Source of the DNA: Clostridiales bacterium
Lineage (GTDB): Bacteria; Bacillota; Clostridia; Lachnospirales; Lachnospiraceae
Length of the DNA: 25,241 nt
Direction of reading: 5' to 3'
Assembly (NCBI GenBank): GCA_018366495.1
Contig: JAGZHZ010000033.1
Location: 1-25,241 of the forward strand
Below the pieces are notes generated by a model. It was not told the origin of the DNA. It saw only the letters and a program-made list of their open reading frames with translations, and searched no databases. A program made the translations under genes and the position numbers. Positions 1 to 7,751 of the stretch are shown here, in pieces (the stretch's first letter is position 1; the number at the start of each line of letters is the position of its first letter).

Positions 1-149
1 AAGATCAGAGAGTCTAACCCAGGATTTCTAATAAATATGGATAGTACAATCAGAATCAGCAAAATCACCATAAAAAATTTGGACAGTTCATCGACGCCAT
101 AACGTCCTGTCATAAATTTACGGAATTTCTGTTTTAAATTTTCAATCAT
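1..149 (-). CDS. Small membrane protein, N-terminal part only
   Basis: The gene runs off the left edge, so only about 49 N-terminal residues are visible. They begin MIENLKQKFRKFMTGRYG, a basic stretch, followed by a strongly hydrophobic segment at about residues 28-42 (FFMVILLILIVLSIF), which suggests an inside-anchored membrane helix. The ATG is well supported: a GGGAGGGAG ribosome binding site lies just upstream and a good promoter about 45 bases further. The KFRxFMxGRYGxDxL start resembles small conserved membrane proteins of Lachnospiraceae that carry a C-terminal zinc-ribbon-like part; that resemblance is from memory and the C-terminus is not in the window. Function unknown. Confidence 0.7.
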   Translation of the reverse strand, partial: MIENLKQKFRKFMTGRYGVDELSKFFMVILLILIVLSIFIRNPGLDSLI

Positions 150-192
150 GTCTGCTCCCTCCCGCATTGAGCGTTTTTTTACTCTATCCTTT

Positions 193-220
193 ATTATACA
201 AGGAAGCCTTATGAAATCAA
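193..220 (-). promoter_or_regulatory. Sigma-A promoter for the left-edge membrane protein gene
   Basis: Reading the minus strand, TTGATT (215-220) and TATAAT (193-198) are separated by 16 bases. Transcription would start near 186, leaving a short leader before the ATG at 149. Confidence 0.6.
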
Positions 221-473
221 TTAATTATATATAAACTTTCTATAAAACAATTTCGCTAGTTTGCTATGATAATCAGGATGTTTAATATGATGCTGAGCGT
301 TTCCATCCCTAATTTTTCCCCTCTTTTTTTATATTGACAATGTGTATCAAAAAAATTAACCCTAGTAATTTTAAAATTCACTTTAAAAAAAAGACAACAT
401 AAACTTAAAAAAACTGTTTATAAAACGTATATGAGAAACAAAAAAATTAAATAATAGTCAAATATTAACCAAA
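221..473. other. AT-rich gene-free stretch
   Basis: About 250 bases with long A and T runs and no open reading frame with a ribosome binding site. It lies between the tRNA terminator and the promoter of the left-edge gene. A TTGACA at 334-339 on the plus strand has no matching -10. I see no RNA gene or repeat in it. Confidence 0.6.
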
Positions 474-508
474 CGAAAAAAAAGACCGCCTTTTTCTCAG
501 CGGTCTTT
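474..508 (-). terminator. Rho-independent terminator after tRNA-Thr
   Basis: The arms 481-489 (AAAGACCGC) and 500-508 (GCGGTCTTT) form a perfect 9-bp stem. On the minus strand the stem runs straight into a long T run (A run at 474-480 on the plus strand). A weaker T run on the other side could make it bidirectional. Confidence 0.85.
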
Positions 509-554
509 CCTTTTTAACATTCGATTTTCCTTGTAAAATCAAGCTTTTTTAAAA

Positions 555-627
555 AGCTGGAAATCGGACTTGAACCGACGACCCCTTCATTACGAGTGAA
601 GTGCTCTACCGACTGAGCTATTCCAGC
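555..627 (-). tRNA. tRNA-Thr (anticodon CGT)
   Basis: The minus strand folds as a complete cloverleaf of 73 bases. The acceptor stem is GCTGGAA paired with TTCCAGC, the D stem is GCTC/GAGC, the anticodon stem is CTTCA/TGAAG with loop CTCGTAA (anticodon CGT, reading ACG threonine codons), and the T arm contains GTTCAAGTC. The discriminator base is T and the CCA end is not encoded. Its own promoter lies upstream and a terminator downstream, so it is transcribed alone. Confidence 0.95.
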
Positions 628-652
628 GAAGTACAGTTCTTTACTGCACTTC
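628..652 (-). other. Hairpin directly 5' of tRNA-Thr
   Basis: The arms 628-637 and 643-652 form a 10-bp stem with one G-T pair and a 5-base loop, abutting the first base of the mature tRNA. Since transcription should begin near 649, the whole pre-tRNA leader is this stem-loop. It may affect 5' processing by RNase P; that role is inference. Confidence 0.5.
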
Positions 653-655
653 GCT

Positions 656-684
656 ATTATATAACTTTCTCATCTGTTTTGCAA
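656..684 (-). promoter_or_regulatory. Sigma-A promoter of tRNA-Thr
   Basis: On the minus strand TTGCAA (679-684) and TATAAT (656-661) are spaced by exactly 17 bases. Confidence 0.8.
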
Positions 685-721
685 GTCTTTTTTTTATTTT
701 TTTATTTTTTCATCTATTTTA

Positions 722-1261
722 TTATTTATAGACTGCTCGTTCACCGCCAATATATTTTGGTCTTGTTCTTGCACAGACTAAATTCGCCTCTCCGATCTTT
801 TTTTTGCTGATCCGTACAGGAACTGCAACATGTTTTAAGTGCATCCCAATCAGCGTGTCACCAATATCCATGCCTGCATGTGCCTGAATATACTCCACTG
901 CCACTGCATTTTTTAATCCTCTATATGCTGCAGTAGCAAAGGAACCGCCGGCTTTTGGCTGTGGAACAACGCTTACAATCTCAAATCCATATTTCTGTGC
1001 CGCTTCTTTTTCCAGAATCAGAGCACGATTCAAATGTTCACAGCACTGTGCTGCTACATAAATACCATGTCTTTGTGCCGCTGTATAAATTCCCTCAAAA
1101 ATTGCAGTGCCAAGATCTTTATTAGAAAACGTCCCAATTTTTTCTCCTGCTGCTTCACTCGTCGAACAGCCGACTACCAGTATCTCTCCTTCTTCCAGTT
1201 TTGCTGTCTCAATCAGCTCTTCTGCTGCTTCTTCTGCTTCTTTTTTAATTGTGTCAATCAT
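722..1261 (-). CDS. ywlG: TIGR01440/DUF436 family protein (YwlG-like)
   Basis: A 179-residue soluble protein matching the DUF436 (TIGR01440) family, represented by Bacillus subtilis YwlG, at its usual full length. Recognisable parts are the VVGCSTSEAAGEKIG segment (about residues 29-43), the CCEHLNRALILE segment, the VPQPKAGGSFATAAY segment and the C-terminal CARTRPKYIGGERA motif. No catalytic activity has been established for the family as far as I know. The start is supported by GAGGGA eight bases upstream. The gene follows the Sir2-like gene by 96 bases on the same strand, and a tRNA promoter lies just downstream, so it is probably the last gene of its unit. No clear terminator of its own is visible. 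Confidence 0.9.
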   Translation of the reverse strand: MIDTIKKEAEEAAEELIETAKLEEGEILVVGCSTSEAAGEKIGTFSNKDLGTAIFEGIYTAAQRHGIYVAAQCCEHLNRALILEKEAAQKYGFEIVSVVPQPKAGGSFATAAYRGLKNAVAVEYIQAHAGMDIGDTLIGMHLKHVAVPVRISKKKIGEANLVCARTRPKYIGGERAVYK

Positions 1262-1357
1262 TTTAAATTCCCTCTATTTTTACATGATGCGAACCGATAA
1301 CCAAATCACCTGGGATTTTGGCTTGTCATCCTAAAAGAACGCTTTTACGCCCTTGCT

Positions 1358-2089
1358 TTATAAAAGTTCCAATAATTTTTGCAAAACATCCTCTACATTT
1401 TCATTAATAGAGATATCTGCCAGATGATCCATATAATGTTTTTCTGAATTAATCAGAATCAATTTTTTTCCTTGGAAATATTGAAGTTCATCTGAGCAAA
1501 TATTTGATCTTAAATTTGCTCCCAGAACCAGGAGTACATCTGCCTTTGATACTGCGTCTGCTGCCTTTGTCATTGTATGGTTGTCCACCATTTCTCCCAT
1601 CATCGTCACCCCTGGGTTCAATGGGACGCCGCATTTTTCACAGAGAGGCACTTTCTCCGCCTCCAGAATATACTCTTTTTGGTATTTCTGTCCGCATCTT
1701 GGACAATGACTTTCAAAAATTGTTCCATGCAGATTAATCACTCTCTGACATCCGGCTCTGTTTGGAAAATCATAAACACTTCTCGTTATAATCCAGCTTA
1801 AATTTACTTTTTTCTGAATTTCTGCGAGTGCATAGTATGCAGCTCCCGGATCTTGATCCTGCATCAAAACTTCCGTTTTATAATATTTATAAAATTTTTC
1901 TGGTCTTGTTGCAAGGCACTGGGCCGTATAAAGTTCTTCTGGTGATCTTCCGTACATCTCTTCTATTTCATATGCTTTCGCACTTTCTGCATATGTATGG
2001 ATTCCCATTTCGCGTGACATCCCCTTACCTGCCAAGCATACGATATTTTCCGCTGTTCGCAGTATGTTTGCTAAGTAATTTATTTTCAT
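1358..2089 (-). CDS. Divergent Sir2-like (sirtuin fold) protein
   Basis: A 243-residue protein with sirtuin architecture. Present are the catalytic-type His in NLHGT (His121), a zinc ribbon of two CxxC pairs (Cys129/132 and Cys150/153), VTMMGE where sirtuins have VVFFGE, and GANL (190-193) in place of GTSL. The NAD-pocket motifs are altered. The usual GAGIS is AGKGMS, the Arg after IPxF is absent (GIHTYAES), and the QNID motif reads RSVY (103-106), losing the Asn and Asp that bind and activate NAD in classical enzymes. Deacylase activity is therefore doubtful; it may bind another nucleotide or be a regulatory relative. Start supported by GAGGGAGG nine bases upstream. It lies downstream of a CsoR-type regulator gene on the same strand. 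Confidence 0.75.
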   Translation of the reverse strand: MKINYLANILRTAENIVCLAGKGMSREMGIHTYAESAKAYEIEEMYGRSPEELYTAQCLATRPEKFYKYYKTEVLMQDQDPGAAYYALAEIQKKVNLSWIITRSVYDFPNRAGCQRVINLHGTIFESHCPRCGQKYQKEYILEAEKVPLCEKCGVPLNPGVTMMGEMVDNHTMTKAADAVSKADVLLVLGANLRSNICSDELQYFQGKKLILINSEKHYMDHLADISINENVEDVLQKLLELL

Positions 2090-2151
2090 ATGACAGCCTC
2101 CCTCTGCAGAAACCGGCCTGTATTTTTGTCTGTTTTGCAGACCGGTCTGGC

Positions 2152-2550
2152 TTATTTTATGAATCTATTGATTGCTTTGTTCAACTCTTCGATTGCTTCA
2201 AAATCGCCTGTCTCAACTGCATCCACCAGACAATGCTCAATGTGGTCTTGAAGAATCACTTTACCTGTATTGTTGATGGCAGCCTTGACTGCTGAAAGCT
2301 GAATTAATACTTCACTGCAGTCTCTGCCGCTCTCTACCATCTTTTTTATAGATTCCAGATGTCCTATTGCGCGCGACAGTCGATTGAGAACTGCTTTTGT
2401 ATTTTCATGGGTATGCGTATGAGAATGAGAATGTGGTTTTTCATTTTCACTCTGATGGACATGTACATGCTCATACACCGTTCCATCCGGACGAATATGC
2501 GTATGCGCCTTCTGCTGCTCTTTTTCACTGCTTTTTTGTTCTTCTTTCAT
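2152..2550 (-). CDS. CsoR/RcnR-family metal-sensing repressor with His-rich N-terminus
   Basis: A 132-residue protein in two parts. Residues 1-50 hold ten histidines, largely as alternating HxH runs (HTH, HVHVH, HSHSHTHTH). Residues 51-132 form the all-helical DUF156 (CsoR/FrmR/RcnR) domain. The metal-ligand pattern is Cys78-x24-His103-x3-Cys107, the same C-H-C spacing as Cu(I)-sensing CsoR (Cys36, His61, Cys65), rather than the C-H-H set of nickel/cobalt RcnR. It should be a DNA-binding repressor released by metal, most simply copper, though no copper exporter is visible here. The ATG lies 26 bases inside the 3' end of the upstream mscS gene in another frame, suggesting translational coupling. 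The His-rich arm could buffer or deliver metal (inference). Confidence 0.88.
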   Translation of the reverse strand: MKEEQKSSEKEQQKAHTHIRPDGTVYEHVHVHQSENEKPHSHSHTHTHENTKAVLNRLSRAIGHLESIKKMVESGRDCSEVLIQLSAVKAAINNTGKVILQDHIEHCLVDAVETGDFEAIEELNKAINRFIK

Positions 2551-3490
2551 CTCGTCGTTTTTCCTTTTCTTTTTCTTTTCCTGCCATCTCGTTCAAAGAA
2601 TCATCTGCAGGAATCTGAGCGTTTTGCTGTGAGGCCGCTATATTAATATCAAGCTGATTAAACGGAATTTCAATTCCTTCTTTGTCAAAAACAAGTTTTA
2701 TTTTTTCAGTGATACTCCATTTTGCAGCCCAGTAGTCTTCTGTGGCAACCCATGCTCTCCAGCCAATGATCACAGCGCTGTCTCCTAAATCATCGACAAA
2801 AACCTGCTTCTGTTCTTCCTGCATCACAAAATGATCTTTGTCTAAAATTTCTATAATCAGCGCTTTTGCTTTCTTTAAGTCTGATCCATATGAGATTCCC
2901 ACCGTGTAACGCAACTCTCTTTTTTTCTGTCCTGAAACATTTGTAATTCCCGAATTTGCCAAAATTCCATTTGGCAGATGAATTACTTGATTGTCAGGTG
3001 TCACAAGTGTCGTATAAAACAGTCCTATCTTCTGCACTGTCCCTTCATTTCCATGACCGTCTTCTCTCACATATTCTCCGGCAGAAAATGGTTTTGTCAT
3101 CAATAAAATCAAACCGCCTGCCAGATTGGACATGGATTCTTTCAGAGCAAGACCAACACCTACGCCGATTGAGGCAATCAAAGCTGCAAAAGAGGAAGAT
3201 GGTATTCCTATAATAGAAGCCAGAATACCTGCAAGTGCCAGATACATTCCTGCTTTACTGAGAGAAACCATAAAATGATGACCGCTCTCTTCTTTTATGC
3301 TGCGCGCAAAAAAACGATCTACCGGTTTTATCAGGATTTGAATAATCTTTTTGCCTGCCCAAAATATCACAACAGCAAATAAAATTCGGATTCCCAGCAA
3401 AATAATATGGGATATATTATCCTGAAGATATGTAATCAGCCGGTTTGCCTCTTTCACCGTTACATCCTGCAGTTCTGTTACACTGTTCAT
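2525..3490 (-). CDS. mscS: Small-conductance mechanosensitive channel, MscS family
   Basis: A 321-residue membrane protein that releases solutes under hypo-osmotic tension. Three hydrophobic helices are visible at about residues 30-50, 75-96 and 103-130. The last contains the Gly/Ala-rich pore helix typical of MscS (ASIGVGVGLALKE) followed by SNLAGGLILL and a KPF segment. The cytoplasmic beta domain is marked by the hallmark PNGILANSGITN. The C-terminal tail, about residues 303-321, is highly charged Lys/Glu/Arg and overlaps the start of the CsoR-type gene by 26 bases. GlgB lies 28 bases upstream on the same strand, so the genes may share a transcript. Length is normal for the short MscS class. 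Confidence 0.92.
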   Translation of the reverse strand: MNSVTELQDVTVKEANRLITYLQDNISHIILLGIRILFAVVIFWAGKKIIQILIKPVDRFFARSIKEESGHHFMVSLSKAGMYLALAGILASIIGIPSSSFAALIASIGVGVGLALKESMSNLAGGLILLMTKPFSAGEYVREDGHGNEGTVQKIGLFYTTLVTPDNQVIHLPNGILANSGITNVSGQKKRELRYTVGISYGSDLKKAKALIIEILDKDHFVMQEEQKQVFVDDLGDSAVIIGWRAWVATEDYWAAKWSITEKIKLVFDKEGIEIPFNQLDINIAASQQNAQIPADDSLNEMAGKEKEKEKRRDERRTKKQ

Positions 3491-3518
3491 TCGTTTACCT
3501 CATATTTTTTCTGTAAAA

Positions 3519-6143
3519 TTATTTTTTTTCTGCTGTCTTTTCTTTTTCTGTCTTTTTATGCTCTATTTTTTTTGGCTCTGTTTTTTTTGTCTCTATCTTT
3601 TTCGCCTCTGTCTTTTTTGTTGCTATCTTTTCCGGTTCTGTTTTTTTTGTCTCTATCTTTTTTGTTTCTGTTTTTGTTGTCCCTATTTTTTCCGGCTCTG
3701 TTTTCTTTGTTTCTTTCTTTGAAGTTTCTAAACTTTTCACTTCCTGCTTCTTTACTTCCAAAGCTATTGCCACTTTTTTCTCTGTTTTTTCAATTTCTTT
3801 TACAGTCTCTTTTGTTTCCTCTTCTGCAATCTTTCTCTCCAGTTCCTCTTTTAAATTTTTCTTTTTTCTTGTCTTCTTTGCAGTTGTTTTTTCTGCCGTT
3901 TCTTTCGCCTTCTTAGCAGTGCGGTTTGTCACTGGCTTTTCTGCTGATTTTGAATAACTGAAAATGGAGATTCCCATCGGAGGAACTTTGATCAGAATAG
4001 AATTTTCTCTGTCATCACATTCTTCTTTCTTAGACTGTTTCAAACGTGGATTGACATTTCCTTCACCGCCGTACTCTGCGCGGTCGCTGTTAAAAATCTC
4101 TTTATATTTTCCCGGATACGGAACACCGATCTTATGATTTTCATATACGAGCGGTGAAAAATTACATACAACCAGAAGCGTCTCTTCTTTCTTCTTTGTG
4201 TTTCTTGTAAATACCAGCATATTCTCGTTTGCAGAGATTGCATTAATCCATTCAAATCCCTTCGGATCATAGTCAAGCATATATAAAGCAGGATATTTCT
4301 TGTAAAGCTGATTCAGATCTTTTACATACTGTTCCATCTTTTTGTGTTCATCATATTCCAAGAGATTCCACTCCAGTTCCTTTTCCTCAGACCACTCAGA
4401 GAACTGTGCAAAATCCTGCCCCATAAACAGCAGTTTTTTTCCTGGATGTGTGAGCATAAAGCCGTATGCCGCCCTTAAATTTGCAAATTTCTGCTTTCTC
4501 TCACCTGGCATTTTCCCGATCATAGAAGCCTTGCCATGAACAACCTCGTCATGTGACAATGTCAGAATAAAATCTTCACTGTATGCGTAAATCATGCTGA
4601 AAGTCAGTTCTCCATGATGGCTGGAGCGGTAAACAGGATCTAAAGACATATACTGAATAAAGTCATTCATCCATCCCATGTTCCATTTATAATCAAATCC
4701 AAGACCATCTTCTTTAACATCTCCCGTCACTTTCGGCCATGCGGTAGACTCTTCTGCAATCAGCATTACGCCTTTTTCTTTCTGTTTGAATATAGAATTT
4801 AAATGTTTAAAAAACTCCACAGCATCTAAATTTTCATTTCCGCCATAGATATTGGCTACCCATTCTCCATCTTGTTTTCCATAGTCAAGATACAGCATAG
4901 ATGCAACTGCATCCATACGAATACCGTCCACATGATATTTTTCTGCCCAGAATAAAGCATTTGCAATCAAAAAGTTCTTTACTTCCGGTCTGGCATAATT
5001 ATAGATCAACGTGCCCCAATGCGGATGGCTGCCCTGTCTGGGATCATGGTGTTCATACAGGCACGTTCCATCAAAGTTGGAAAGTCCAAATGTGTCTCGT
5101 GGAAAATGTGCTGGAACCCAGTCTAAGATTACCCCTATTTTCTGTTCATGCATATAATTGATGAAATACATAAAATCTTCTGGTGTTCCATAACGGCTGG
5201 TCGGTGCATAATATCCTGTTACCTGATATCCCCAGGAAGCATCCAGAGGATGTTCCATGATCGGCATCAGTTCAATATGAGTATATCCCATCTCCTTGAT
5301 ATATTCTGCGACCATCGGAGCTAATTCTCTATAAGTATAAAAATCACGGTTCTGTGGTTTTTTCCAGGAGCCTAAATGCATCTCATAGATTGCTACTGGC
5401 TCCTTTTTCGTATCTCTCTTTTTTCTCTCCGCAATCCACTCTTTATCTGTCCAGTCAAAATTTCTCAGATCTGCCACGATGGATGCTGTATTTGGGCGCA
5501 GTTCTGCTGCATTTGCATAAGGATCCGCCTTCAGATAAGTGAGACCTCCTTTTGCCTTGATCTCGTACTTATACAGTGTTCCTGCCGTCAATCCCGGAAC
5601 AAACAGTTCAAAGATACCAGAATCCCACAGTCTTCTCATTGGCATTCTTCTGCCATCCCAAGAATTAAAATCTCCTACTACACTGACTCTCATTGCATTT
5701 GGAGCCCATACTGCAAAATAGACACCTTCCACTCCATTTACAGTCATAGGATGGGCTCCCATCTTTTCATAAATATCATAGCAGATACCCGCATTAAATT
5801 TCTTTGTCATCTCTTCTGAAATCTGCGGCTCAAATACATATGGATCCATCATCTCCGCTGTCTGTCCATCTTCATATGTAATCTTGAAATGATATTCTGG
5901 AATTGTTTTTCTTGGAAGAAGTACTGCGAAAAATCCTGCCTCATCAGCCAGTTCCATTGGATATTCTTCTTTTACCCCTGCAATTTTTACGGACACCTCT
6001 GCTGCTGAAGGAATAAATGCCTGAATCAGGATGCCCTCTTCTGTCTCATGTGCACCTAACAGAACATGCGGATGATCTTCTTCGGAATATACGACTGCCT
6101 CAATCGCAGCCCAATCCATCAAATCATATAATTTTTTGTCCAT
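3519..6143 (-). CDS. glgB: 1,4-alpha-glucan (glycogen) branching enzyme with long basic tail
   Basis: An 874-residue enzyme that makes alpha-1,6 branches in glycogen. Start chosen at 6143, where GGGAGG stands seven bases before ATG; the frame stays open 32 codons upstream without another such signal. An N-terminal domain (about 20-110) and a CBM48 domain (about 130-225, containing WAPNAxxVSVVGDFNSW) precede a GH13 barrel. Catalytic residues fit the family: nucleophile Asp411 in DGIRMDAV, acid/base Glu464 in IAEES, and Asp532 in LSHDEVVHGK. The beta-sandwich C-domain ends near 730. Residues 731-874 form an extra low-complexity Lys/Thr/Glu tail with three tandem 20-residue units at 812-871. Such a tail is not part of standard GlgB. 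No other glycogen gene is in the window; mscS follows 28 bases downstream. Confidence 0.96.
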   Translation of the reverse strand: MDKKLYDLMDWAAIEAVVYSEEDHPHVLLGAHETEEGILIQAFIPSAAEVSVKIAGVKEEYPMELADEAGFFAVLLPRKTIPEYHFKITYEDGQTAEMMDPYVFEPQISEEMTKKFNAGICYDIYEKMGAHPMTVNGVEGVYFAVWAPNAMRVSVVGDFNSWDGRRMPMRRLWDSGIFELFVPGLTAGTLYKYEIKAKGGLTYLKADPYANAAELRPNTASIVADLRNFDWTDKEWIAERKKRDTKKEPVAIYEMHLGSWKKPQNRDFYTYRELAPMVAEYIKEMGYTHIELMPIMEHPLDASWGYQVTGYYAPTSRYGTPEDFMYFINYMHEQKIGVILDWVPAHFPRDTFGLSNFDGTCLYEHHDPRQGSHPHWGTLIYNYARPEVKNFLIANALFWAEKYHVDGIRMDAVASMLYLDYGKQDGEWVANIYGGNENLDAVEFFKHLNSIFKQKEKGVMLIAEESTAWPKVTGDVKEDGLGFDYKWNMGWMNDFIQYMSLDPVYRSSHHGELTFSMIYAYSEDFILTLSHDEVVHGKASMIGKMPGERKQKFANLRAAYGFMLTHPGKKLLFMGQDFAQFSEWSEEKELEWNLLEYDEHKKMEQYVKDLNQLYKKYPALYMLDYDPKGFEWINAISANENMLVFTRNTKKKEETLLVVCNFSPLVYENHKIGVPYPGKYKEIFNSDRAEYGGEGNVNPRLKQSKKEECDDRENSILIKVPPMGISIFSYSKSAEKPVTNRTAKKAKETAEKTTAKKTRKKKNLKEELERKIAEEETKETVKEIEKTEKKVAIALEVKKQEVKSLETSKKETKKTEPEKIGTTKTETKKIETKKTEPEKIATKKTEAKKIETKKTEPKKIEHKKTEKEKTAEKK
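3531..3710 (-). repeat. Three 60-bp tandem repeats in the glgB 3' end
   Basis: Units 3531-3590, 3591-3650 and 3651-3710 each encode 20 residues of the pattern TKKTEPEKIxTKKTExKKIE. Units 1 and 2 (nearest the catalytic part) are most alike; unit 3, next to the stop, has diverged to HKKTEKEKTA. The plus strand reads as a T-rich, C/T-biased tract. Expansion or contraction by slippage keeps the frame because the period is a multiple of three. Confidence 0.9.
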
Positions 6144-6180
6144 AAATATCCTCCCATAAATCGTAAATTTTATAAAAAAT

Positions 6181-6209
6181 ATTTTACCATTGTTTGCATG
6201 GAAAAACAA
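6181..6209 (-). promoter_or_regulatory. Probable glgB promoter
   Basis: On the minus strand TTGTTT (6204-6209) and TAAAAT (6181-6186) are 17 bases apart, and a TG one base before the -10 makes it an extended -10. Transcription would start about 30 bases before the glgB ATG. Confidence 0.6.
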
Positions 6210-6265
6210 GTTATCTTGATTTGATTGAAAAGAATCCATCCTCCATTATTCTTCAAATTCCTACA

Positions 6266-7516
6266 TTATCTGCTTTTTTCTTCTCCAATCAGATGCAAAA
6301 ACAATCCGCTGCGCAGTTTTGGCTCAAACCATGTCGATTTCGGCGGCATCAGTCTCCCGGCATCAGCGACCTCAAAAAGTTCTTGTATTGTAGTCGGATA
6401 CATGGAAAATGCCACGTTGCAGTCTGTCCGTACACGTCTTTCCAATTCTTCAAGTCCTCTGATTCCTCCAACAAAGCAAATTCTTTTATCTGTTTTAGGG
6501 TCTTTTATACCAAGCACCGGAGAAAGTAGTTCTCTTTGAAGATAAGATACATCCAGCCCTTCTACCGGATCTGTCTGTTCATATTTTTCTTTCGTTTTCA
6601 GCAGATACCATGCGCCTTCCAAATCCATCCCTATTTCGCCTTTTTTTTCTGGTCTGACCATCTTATCTGACGGTATCACCGTAAATTTTTCTTCTGTTTT
6701 CTTTAAAAATTCCTCCTTTGAATATCCATTCAGTTCTTTGACTACGCGGTTGTAATCCATAATAAAAAGTTCTTCCTCTGAAAACAGCGCAGATAAAAAG
6801 AAATTAAATTCCTCTTCTCCCGTATAATCGGGATGTTCTTTTCTTCTCTTCATCCCCACCTTTACCGCCGAAGCTGCCCTGTGATGACCATCTGCGATAT
6901 AGATTTCTTTTATATTCTTAAACAATCTTTCCATCTTTTCAATTTGATCATTTTTTTCAACCTTCCACCCTCTGTGGATAATTCCGTCATTTGTCTGAAA
7001 ATCAAACTGAGGCTGTTCTTTTTTTACTTCTTTTATAATTTTCTTTAATTCTTCATTTTTTCGATAAGCCAAAAAAATAGGACCAGTCTGCGCATCACAA
7101 GCATCGACATGGCAGATACGATCCTGTTCTTTCTCTGCCCGTGTGCATTCATGTTTTTTTATTATGCCATTTTCATAATCATCAATAGAAGCACATGCTA
7201 CAATTCCTGTCTGAGATCTTCCCTCCATAACCAGTTCATATAAATAATAACATGGTTTTTCATCCTGCACAAAAGTTCCATTCTCTATTTTCTCCCACAA
7301 AAGGTCATGCGCTTTCCGGTATACTTCTTCTGAATAGAGATCTGTTTCTTTTCCGCACATAGTCTCTGCTCTGTCAATCTGCAGAAAAGATTCCGGTTCC
7401 CTTTCAACCTCTTTTCTTGCCTCTTCTCTGTCATACACATCATACGGCAGTGCTGCAATCCTCGAAGCTAGCTCTGCCCTTGGACGTACGGCACGAAATG
7501 GTTTGATTAACGCCAT
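6266..7516 (-). CDS. DUF1015 family protein linked to serine biosynthesis genes
   Basis: A 416-residue soluble protein of the DUF1015 (COG4198) family at full length. Family landmarks are the start IKPFRAVRP, LPYDVYDREEA, the HECTRAEKEQDR segment, and IADGHHRAASA at about residues 206-216. The last resembles the GxxRxxA core of ParB/Srx-fold proteins, a fold that includes the free-serine kinases SerK and SbnI; this likeness is my inference. It lies downstream of serC and serA on the same strand, separated by a terminator and a small ORF. A role around O-phosphoserine or serine is plausible from context only. Start supported by GGGGAGGAG before ATG. Confidence 0.85.
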   Translation of the reverse strand: MALIKPFRAVRPRAELASRIAALPYDVYDREEARKEVEREPESFLQIDRAETMCGKETDLYSEEVYRKAHDLLWEKIENGTFVQDEKPCYYLYELVMEGRSQTGIVACASIDDYENGIIKKHECTRAEKEQDRICHVDACDAQTGPIFLAYRKNEELKKIIKEVKKEQPQFDFQTNDGIIHRGWKVEKNDQIEKMERLFKNIKEIYIADGHHRAASAVKVGMKRRKEHPDYTGEEEFNFFLSALFSEEELFIMDYNRVVKELNGYSKEEFLKKTEEKFTVIPSDKMVRPEKKGEIGMDLEGAWYLLKTKEKYEQTDPVEGLDVSYLQRELLSPVLGIKDPKTDKRICFVGGIRGLEELERRVRTDCNVAFSMYPTTIQELFEVADAGRLMPPKSTWFEPKLRSGLFLHLIGEEKSR

Positions 7517-7532
7517 ACTTTTTCTCCTCCCC

Positions 7533-7691
7533 TCATCTAAGTTTTCTCTTTAAAATATCCGCCAGTTTCTTATATTGTCTCTGATTTCTCTTCACAGACC
7601 ATCTCGCTGACTGTACATATTTGTCCCATCTTTGTATCTTTCTCCTCATTTGGATCGCCTGCCTGATCTGTACTATCGCCTTTTCTTCCAT
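7533..7691 (-). CDS. Small basic protein, function unknown
   Basis: A 52-residue ORF starting MEEKAIVQIRQAIQMRRK, rich in Arg, Lys and Gln, likely all helical. The start at 7691 is chosen because AAAGGAG lies eight bases upstream; the frame is open further upstream but those codons cross the serA terminator. It ends 16 bases before DUF1015 and probably shares its transcript. No cysteine cluster or membrane segment is seen, and I do not recognise the family. Good ribosome binding site and tight spacing argue that it is real. Confidence 0.55.
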   Translation of the reverse strand: MEEKAIVQIRQAIQMRRKIQRWDKYVQSARWSVKRNQRQYKKLADILKRKLR

Positions 7692-7751
7692 AATTTCTCC
7701 TTTTTTGATACTCCCCATAGCTAAAGCAAGGGATTTTACGACACATTTGAT

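Noticed and set aside
2101..2151. Terminator or operator between the CsoR-type gene and the Sir2-like gene
   Set aside because: A 9-bp inverted repeat around ACCGG exists but lacks a T run, and a match to a CsoR operator could not be shown.
3531..3710. 60-bp periodic sequence as a CRISPR array
   Set aside because: The repeats are directly adjacent with no spacers and lie in frame inside glgB.
3407..3916. 169-residue plus-strand ORF rich in Phe, Leu and Ser
   Set aside because: It is the complement of the Lys/Glu-rich glgB tail; composition is an artefact of the A-rich coding strand.
6144..6239. 32-codon N-terminal extension of GlgB
   Set aside because: It spans the probable promoter and ribosome binding site and does not resemble GlgB; the ATG at 6143 follows GGGAGG.
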